Origin: Cryptomeria japonica
Taxonomy: Eukaryota > Streptophyta > Pinopsida > Cupressales > Cupressaceae
DNA length: 64,000 bases
Direction: 5' to 3'
Assembly (NCBI RefSeq): GCF_030272615.1
Contig: NC_081410.1
Span: forward strand, 190,485,619-190,549,618
Below the pieces are notes generated by a model. That model was not told where the DNA came from. It searched no databases and saw only the letters and a program-made list of their open reading frames with translations. The translations under genes and the position numbers were made by a program. Each line of letters opens with the position of its first letter. The stretch's first letter is position 1. Shown here piece by piece: positions 48,201-57,200 of the stretch.

Positions 48201-51200
48201 TCGAAAATTTTAGGGTTGTTTGAATCTTTTACTGCCAACCATGTGTATCGAGAGGCAAATGGTGTAGCTGACCAATTAGCTAATATGGCAGCAATGGGTT
48301 GAAGGTGGCCACGATTGCCTAATTTTCCAAAAGATGTTTGGGTTTCACACAAATTTCTCTGCAACGAGCAATGTTTGGAGGGCTTCTATTTTTTAAGAAA
48401 AAGAACATGAGGTTATGTGTGACCCCCTTGGTGGCTACAAAAGATAATTTGCCTTCAGAAATTAATAGTTACAATTTTAGAGGAAGGTGATTTTGATGTT
48501 TGCAACTATGGATTTCATGGATAGATGATTCTTTGGAGTAATGGGAGTTTGATTGCTCGCACAAGCCTCCTTAATTGGAGTCAATTTATTCTTCTAAAGG
48601 GACAATATATTATAACTCTTTAAAGGCAATGAGGGACAAGCATTTATTGATGTCTAAGGTGAGGGAGCACCGTCATGCTCAACATGCTCAAACTTGGATT
48701 TTTGTTTCGTTTTCTATTGTTTGATGTCAATAAGGTCATTTTGGACCATTAATGGTCATTTGAAGTCATTTATGGAAGTTTGGGGTCATTTGGTTAAAAG
48801 ATGTAAAAATTGCTCATTTGTTGTCAATGTTGTATGACAACTTTTCATTTTGTAATAACTTTTCAAAAAGTTGTTAAATGTCAATTGAGGGTTGGTTGGG
48901 GGTTCTAACTGGTTTGTATTGACATAAATAGGCCTCATACACACGACCCAAGGGTTGAATGTTTGTACTTTAAAGTTTTGAGCAATAAAAACACATTAAT
49001 TTCTGCACTTTTTCACATTTTTTTGCTGCTCTCTTGCATGGTACGGATATGTACGGCTTGATACAGCCCTGAAGTTGACTGGGATTGATAGAGGGATGAA
49101 TCACCTTTCATTTGCAATTCGTTTGGTGTTTTTTTATTGAGTTTGGAGAAAGTTATGGTCATTTTACCATAGATAGCCCTATAAGACTTTTTTCTGAAGT
49201 TGTAGGCTGTTGCAGCAAATGGTACAGATTGTACTGCATTAAATGATCTAAGACCAATTGGGAACGAAAGTGCTTTGAATCTACTTCAATTTTATTTTTG
49301 TTTCATTTAATTTCATCAAGTATTAAGGGAGATATTGCATTTTTTCTCCAGACTAGTGAAAACCCTACCTATGGTAACCAGTGGCCTAAATAAATGTATA
49401 TCTTTGCCTTCCACTGGTGGAAAATTCTATAACTTGGTGGAATGGCTTGTAATTGTATATATTTTCATATGCCAAACTTGCAGGAACTTGTGTTAAGATT
49501 TGCAGGGTCATTTGCATGAAGGAGGTCTGCTATCCCTATGTAGCAGACATTGTAACAGCAGTAGATGTTGAAGGAAACGTTTTGTTTAAGTCTTGGAGAT
49601 CTCGTTGTGATTGGAGAGGATTATAGGGGGGTGGAAGGAGGTTGTAAAGGCCCATTCCAAAGGTCTTTAACCATTAAAAAGCCATTGGACAGCAAGGATA
49701 GATGACTGTTCTAGAGAGGCCATGTATGACAATGATTAAGGGCAGCAATAACTAGTCTCATATTTCTCCATTGTTTGTCAATAAAAAGTATATCCTAAGA
49801 CCATTTGAATGTAAGTTATTAGAACCTTCAAGATCCTTGGTTGTGATTGGTCTATGAAAGATATTGTTTGGCCTTGCCCTATTGAGGTGTTATCCTAAGA
49901 GTCAAAAGACCAAGATAAGAACAAGCCTTGAACATAAATGCATAATTAAGGAGCCTCAAGTAGGAATTGTTCCCCTGTCATTTGATCACATCACAAACCC
50001 TGCTCTATGTCATTTGGAAAAGACAAATACCATGTGTTCCAAAGGTCTCTAAACAAACCCAAGACAAGTCCTAAAGCACAAGCCTTTGAATCAAGCCATG
50101 TTGGAGTTTGATGAGATACCTTGCCATGTTTTGTGATAACCTATTCATAGTTCCAGGAGGTGAGTCCCGAGCCGAGTGACCCTAGCCGAATCTCAGGGGC
50201 TCGAGACTCTCCAGGAACTCACTCTAGGCAAGACTCACTAGAAACTGGTTTTTTGCCAAGTCTTACCGAGTTTTTGCCGAGTCCTACTGATTTATTGCCG
50301 ATTCCCAAGCCAAGTTCGCGCCGAGTTCGAGTCTCATTTCTATGAACCTATTGTAAGTCCTTCCTTTGCATCAAATTGGTGTCAGAGCATAGGAGAGATC
50401 AGTTGGTGAAGAGAAGAGAATCAGAAATAAGTAGAAGAGAAGACAAAATCCCAAGATGCCTCCAAGGATGAACATGGAGAGAATAGTTAGAGAAGTGAGA
50501 GAATCTCTTGCCCCAGAATTGAGAGCCATAAGGGAAAGCCATGATGCAAGACTCACATCAGTGGAGACCAACCAGAGAAGAGAAGTGGTCACAGGAGATT
50601 TGAGTGACCAAGAAGAAGAAGTGGGTGAAGAAAGCACACCACAGGGAGAACAGGAAGAAGAAAGAGATGTTGAGGAGTAGAGAATGGAAAGATTGGTTAA
50701 GGCTGTCAAGAATGATGGTTCTATGGTCAAGATGCACCTACCAGTGTATTCAGGGAGTTTGAATGGAGAAGAACTCCTAGACTGGATAGGAGAAATGGAT
50801 AAGTACTTTGATTTTGAAGAGACACCTAAGGGACAAGATGTGAAGTTGGCAAGGACAAAGCTCAAAGGACATGCATCCCTATGGTGGGATTATGTACAAG
50901 AAGAAAGGAAGAGGAAAGGCAAGGCAAAGATTACATCATGGGACAGGATGGTGGCAAAGTTGAAGGGCAAGTTCCTACCTAGTGATTATGCCATTCAGTT
51001 ATATAGAAGGCTGCAAAATTTGAAATAGAAAGAGATGGACATGAAGACCTATACTGAGGAGTTTTACAAGTTAAGTATCAGATCAGGCCACATGGAAGAT
51101 GATATGGACAAAGTGGCAAGGTACCTTAATGGGTTGAGATACAACCTACAAGATGAACCGATTCTCACAAACCCAAGACAAGTCCTAAAGAACAAGCCTT

Positions 51201-54200
51201 TGAATCAAGCCATGTTGGAGTTTGATGAGATACCTTGCTATGTTTTGTGATAACCTATTGTAAGTCCTTCCTCTGCATCAGTCTAGCTTTAAATCAATGA
51301 TGACCGACAAATTCATACCAAGCTTTTTGAGGAAGAATTAAAGATGTACACCCCTATCAAGCTTATTTGTGCAAAATCGCTTTTTTGGGATATATATCAA
51401 ATGCTTGACTTAACTTAGTTTTCAAAGCGACTGGAAAACTTGAACTAATTGTTATTCGACCGATTCTGGGTTGGGAGTTTCTAAAATCTGAAGAAAGATA
51501 TTGGATAAATTCCGATATCTCTTACTGTTTTATAGCATCTTTACTTGATATAAATTAATCTAAGGCGGTGGTTTTAACTCTAGTGAGAATTTTGGTTTGA
51601 GATGAATACCTTGGAGGTGCCGAGGATGTGGTCATCTTTGTAGAACCTGGTGTGGGTATTCCTTGTCCCAGAAACCTCTACAAGCTTCTGGACCTTGCTT
51701 GATATTGCAAGACCGGAGCTAGAATGGCATAGGGTAAAAGTAGAACGTGGATGCAATTTCCTCAAAAGCTACATTATGTTGACAACGAGGAATGGATAGG
51801 AAAAAATTTTGACTTTTCAAGAAAACTTTATGTAGGGTAAGCTTTCAAGGGACATCGCTTCTTTTTGATTAATTTTAGTTCGTGCTTCTGCAAGTAAAGG
51901 GGTTTGTTTGTGAGTTGAGTCTGTGGTATGGTCCAACTATTGCCACGTGGCTTGCTTGAAGAAGGTCCAATTCAGGTGTTGGAATGTTTGTTCCTTTTGG
52001 TTTTTATCTGGATGCATTATTCTCTCTTTTTGCTTCGTGCGGCCATGGGTAGGGATGGTCAAAGACGATGAAGACAAGGCTTTGAAAGATGATTTGGGGG
52101 TCTTAGTGAGGAGTCGGTCTTGTGGACTGCTTGGTTTGTTCCTTTTTAGGCTGTTAGAGATGAACTCATCTGGTGATGTGGTAATCGGTTGAGAGTGCAA
52201 GCCTAGAGGAGCCAATGGGCAGATTTGGTTTCTTTGTGGAGTCGCTCCAATTAGGGCTTTCATGACAGACAGTTAGTTTAGGGCATCTTTCTGGGTTTGA
52301 AAACCCCTCCGATTGTAATTCCTTTTTGAAATCAATATAAGCTTATTATTACATATCAAAAAACTACCACGTAAAAAATGGCACCCAAAATGACTTGGTC
52401 AAAATGTCAAATGCAATATAGATCAAAAGTACACTCATAAGTCCAAGCATGCCCCTAGAGAGGTGATTAGATCATAACGTCAGTCTCATAGCTTCAAGCA
52501 TAGCCAAGAACCTAATTGTGTCAAGTTGTCAATACACAATTACAATAAAAATTGCACTGAGTGTTAAGCACACCCATTGACCTCCTTGTTTCAAGCTATC
52601 AAAAACATGAGATAAAGTGCTCTAAGCCACTTAGGTGAACCATGGGAGGTTGGAAGACAAAAGGTTAACATTGAAACATGAGTAAAAAGCATAAAGACAC
52701 CTTAGGAGGAGACAGAAAATGGAAAGTGAAGTTTTAATTAGAAAAGCAAACTTCAAAAAAGGTTATTAAAGTGTATTTGATTTCAAACAAAGTGGCACTC
52801 AATTCCAAGTTGGATCAAGAATGTATGGTCTCTACAAGTTGCGTCTTTGACCAAAATGGATCTTCAACATGGTAATCTCAAGATGATTCAAAACACTATC
52901 CTTCTCTCAAAATCCAACAAAATGTTCTTAACAAAAATGTTGCCTCTATGAGACCATAGAATGGTCCCCAAGCACGCAGGATTGTGTTATTTTATGGGGA
53001 TTCTTTAGCATCACTAAGTTTCCTGAAAACAGGAAGGAATACAGGTACATGTACAAAAAACCACTGATTTTTTGGGGACCCTAGGTTCAATTCATCTTAG
53101 AAACACACATACATTAAATATAGAAATGAAATAGAAAATTAACCTACATATCAATGTTATATTCATGATCAAAATTAAAATTAAAATTAATCAAAAAATA
53201 ATGAAACACTACATAATTAATAATTTAAAATATCATCCAAGTCTGCATGGAAATAAAATTATGTTATTTTTCTTTCCTTTATAAAATCCAGTGGAGTCTT
53301 CTCAGAATCACCCCACCCCCAAACATCCCATAAATGCCATCAACGGATCAGGAAGGGCATTTCAGCCAAGGATCAGGAACAGATTCAGGTACAGGAAGAG
53401 CAAGATTTCAAAAAGATCTGAAAACTTAGCTAAAAGGCTATAGAAAATGAACTACAGAAATATAAATAAAAATCTGACTAAAAAGGTTGGTGACACATGC
53501 ACATCCAAGGGTAGATTTATACCTTCAAATTCAAATGAGACAAAAGAGATCGCACAATGGTGAGTCTTTGCATTACATGGATTGAGAAAATGGCAAAAAG
53601 TAAACAGACTAGGAATTTTTCTCAAATTTATAGTATAAGGAGAAAAACCCTAATCATGTCATCATATAAGTCTTAATTAACCTAAACATAACATAAACCC
53701 CTATAAACTAATACACTGAGCATGGGCCTAGGGACAAAATAGCATGTTGCTTATTCCTAATATCATGCTGTATTTATATTTAGGTACACAAAAATGGGGC
53801 AATTTCCAAAACCTCAAAATTTACAGGCTTTTCTCATGATATGCTTCACACTACTGATAATTTGTTGTTTCCAATTACTGTGCTGCCACATTGTTCTTCT
53901 TCATTATGTTCACAAAAAGGTCCTTAGTTTGCAGACATATTATAAAGGATATTGGGGCATAAAGACTTCAGTGTAAACCCACACCAGTACTCACCACGTT
54001 ACAATGTTTCACTTTCAAAAAGAGGATTTCTATATTAAACAGCCAATGATTCAGTTTGCAGAACATATTTTTTATTTCATAGTTGATGCTGGCTTGAAGT
54101 GCATATAAGACATAGAAGCATAAGCACCCTTAAATATCATAACTACTGTTGCTTCAGCAAGATTGTCTTCTATACATATTTTAGAGACAACAATCTAGTT

Positions 54201-57200
54201 TTTTTTCAAATCAATGCCAGAACAGATATTTAATTTAGTCAAATTTTATGAGGCTGGCATTGAAGGGCCACTATTAAGTAATTATGTATTCCTTTTTTCC
54301 GATATCTTAGGAGATGGACAGTTTGTTCATTATATCTCCTCCATATTAATCTAATAAGTCTACAAAAGAAGCAACCAGTGATCTTTAACTGCCAGAAGAA
54401 AACAATAACGTATAATTAAATAAGCACATAAATAATGTATTTTGTAGATAGCCTACACAGGAAATTGTAATTAAATAATATAACAAGAAATAGACAACGT
54501 ATATATCTTTGATAATTACCTGATGCATCTGTAGAACATGATGAGGCCAACTGATCCAAGGAAAACTGCAAACCATCCCCATAGCCCAACAACAGCTGTT
54601 ACCTTTAAAAGCGTGGATGCTGTAGAAACAGGTCAAAAGATATCAAATTAGTCATGTTAAGAACAGATCTTCAAGCCTTGTTACTTGAATGTTTCTTCTA
54701 CTTGAAGCATTAGATACGTACATGTCAGGACTGAGTTGAAAAAAGTGATTATAAGTGCAACCATCACAAAAAAAAGTACAGGTGCAAGTCCTAGCTTTGC
54801 AATCTTTCCAATATAACTGTTCTCATCCCACTGACGATTTAATTTCTTCTGGGCATTTAACTGAAGGAAAACCAAACAACAGAGAAGTACAAAGAATTGT
54901 TATAGAATGGATCACATTAAGGAATCCAAATGAGCATATATATAAATGCAAGTCCACATTGATGATGATAAAGAAACCTCAGATCTGTGATGCTAAAGAC
55001 CCTTAATTCTTTTCAATATATAGAAGCTGGCCACTGGAAAAATGATTTGTATTTTTACAAACTAGAGGACAAGCAGAAACACAGCTCATGATACTGAACC
55101 AGACAATGATAAATTTGAATACAAATAAGTTAAGAAAATTTAAACTACATAAGGAAAAATCTTTGTAAAACTGAAACTAAAAGCAGGTTCTAGAACTCTA
55201 ACATCGAGTAAAAAAGCACCCCTGCTACCTGTGACAAGCATCTACAGTCTTCAAGCTGAATTCAACGATCCATTCATTCAAAAGTTCAAAACTAAAGATT
55301 GACTCGAGCTTTAAAAATATAAATACGTAGTTCTTTCTAATTAACTTCCTGGATAATCTGCACAGAAGCAGAGCCAGCCTCCTTAGCAGCAAGTCCAGTG
55401 CCTTCAGAAAAAGGATGTCATGCAAATAAATTTGCTCAGGATGTCAGATTAATGTACCCAATAACTGTAGCTTTTGTTGTAATAGAATTGAAGGTGGAGA
55501 GAACTGAAGCAATAATAATTAAAAACAAAGTAGTACGTGCTCCTATTATCTTTTCATTCAAAATCATTACATATTTATAGGATTCTTAAATCCTAATTTT
55601 TAGGAAACAATATTCCTAAATAGACTGAGTTCTTTTAACATCTCACATATGACCACTAATCAAATAACGTATTAAACAAACTATATGACTAATAATAATA
55701 TTAAGTTGTTTAACAGCTTAATATTATTATGACACTTATTTATCATTCATATATCACCACCCACATATACTCTTTATTATATTACCTATGTGAACACTAA
55801 TTACCAACAACTAATTCCCAAAATCTTTGTAAAACTGAAACTAAAAGCAGGTTCTAGAACTCTAACATCGAGGTAAAAAGCACCCCTGCTACCTGTGACA
55901 AGCATCTACAGTCTTCAAACCGAATTCAAAGATCCATTCATTCAAAAGTTCAAAACTAAAGATTGACTCTAGAGCTTTAAAAATATAAATACGTAGTTCT
56001 TTCTAAATTAACTTCCTGGATAATCTGCACAGAAGCAGAGCCAGCCTCCTTAGTAGCAAGTCTAGTGCCTTCAGAAAGAAGGATGCCATGCAAATAAATT
56101 TGCTCAGGATGTCAGATTAATGTACCCAATAACAGTAGCTTTTGTTGAACTGCATTGGCTAGGTCCATTCCTATTAACCATAAGAATTGTGCCTTGTGCT
56201 ACCCTACTTTGTTTAGTCCAAAAAACTCACCATTCTTGCATATTAATTACAATTTCAAATATTTTGTTTCTTAAAAAGTGATTCCAAAAAAGCTCATCAC
56301 AAATCCCTTACAGATAAAGCTAGGTATGAGAAGTTATTCACTGAGAAAGGAATTGAGACCTTGCAATGTAAGCAATAGAATACTGATAGTGTTCAACCAT
56401 TGGTCCAAAACCATAGATGAAGACAGACTACAAAAGATAACTATAGAAGAGAAATTAAAAGTAAAGGGACTTAATTTAAGGATGCAAACTGGTTGAAAAG
56501 GTAGAAGATACAAGCCAAAATTAACATTGCAAACCATGCTAAAAAAAAAACACAAAAGAAACCAAAAAGAAGCAAGAAACTTATATAAACATCTTAAACG
56601 AAATGGTCACACTGTGCGGGCATACACAAAAGTAAAAACATTTTCTAATGAAAAAACATATTTGACACAGCTAAGCACATACTCTCACTACCTCCCATTT
56701 GAATTTGGTAGGCAAAAAGACTAAGGAAAACACACAAAAATTAACAACTTGGGAGAGGTGGAAAAAGAGAACATTCACTAATTAAATATGGCACTTATTA
56801 ACACCTAAAGAAAAGACCGTACATATATTGAACAAGGAAAACATCTATTCAAAGAAGAAAAGGTCTTCAGTGTAAAAAGGGTTATGTGATAAGCAATCTA
56901 AAAATGGAAGACAGAACTCTAGTGGTGATACCCAAGCCATCACTTAAGCAGAATATCTTCAGAAATGTATCTAGACACGGCTGTTTTATAATTTTTCTTC
57001 CTAACTTTTTGAGACTTATTCGAAACATTGGAAGAAACTTGTCCAATATTCCCTTCTTGATAACTTCAATTCCATATTTTCCTTAATAAGGGTCTTGAAG
57101 GTAACTTGAAACAATTGGAAGAAACAACACAATTGCATCCAAATATGTTTCTCAATATGCTTTCCTCTAGGAATCTCAAATCATTAAAAAGCACAATATC

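Larger units (their letters stand above)
25450..48300 (+). mobile_element. LINE (plant L1-like), split by LTR element C
   Basis: Plus-strand order: end of the endonuclease ([28 protein letters not shown] at about 25500-25690), RT (25712-27500), zinc-binding domain (about 28100-28350) and RNase H. The RNase H is cut at 28963 and resumes at 48139 ([13 protein letters not shown], then [17 protein letters not shown]). The 5' part, including ORF1 and most of the endonuclease, was not found. Many stops show long inactivity. Confidence 0.85.
50053..51283 (+). mobile_element. Gag-only element with short direct terminal repeats (TR-GAG-like)
   Basis: A segment of about 110 bp (AAACCCAAGACAAGTCCTAAAG to CCTTCCT(T/C)TGCATCA) occurs at 50053-50371, where it is split by a MITE, and at 51173-51283. 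After the first copy comes a PBS-like TTGGTGTCAGAGC, then gag. The repeat includes the last codons of gag, so the terminal repeat overlaps the coding end. No protease or RT is present. Alternatively it is a tandemly duplicated gag fragment, because no clear TG start or TSD was seen. Confidence 0.5.

Noticed and set aside
55475-55809. Solo LTR with TGTTG..CAACA ends
   Set aside because: The 5-bp flanks (GCTTT and ACTAA) do not match, so it was left as an LTR-like segment within a duplication.
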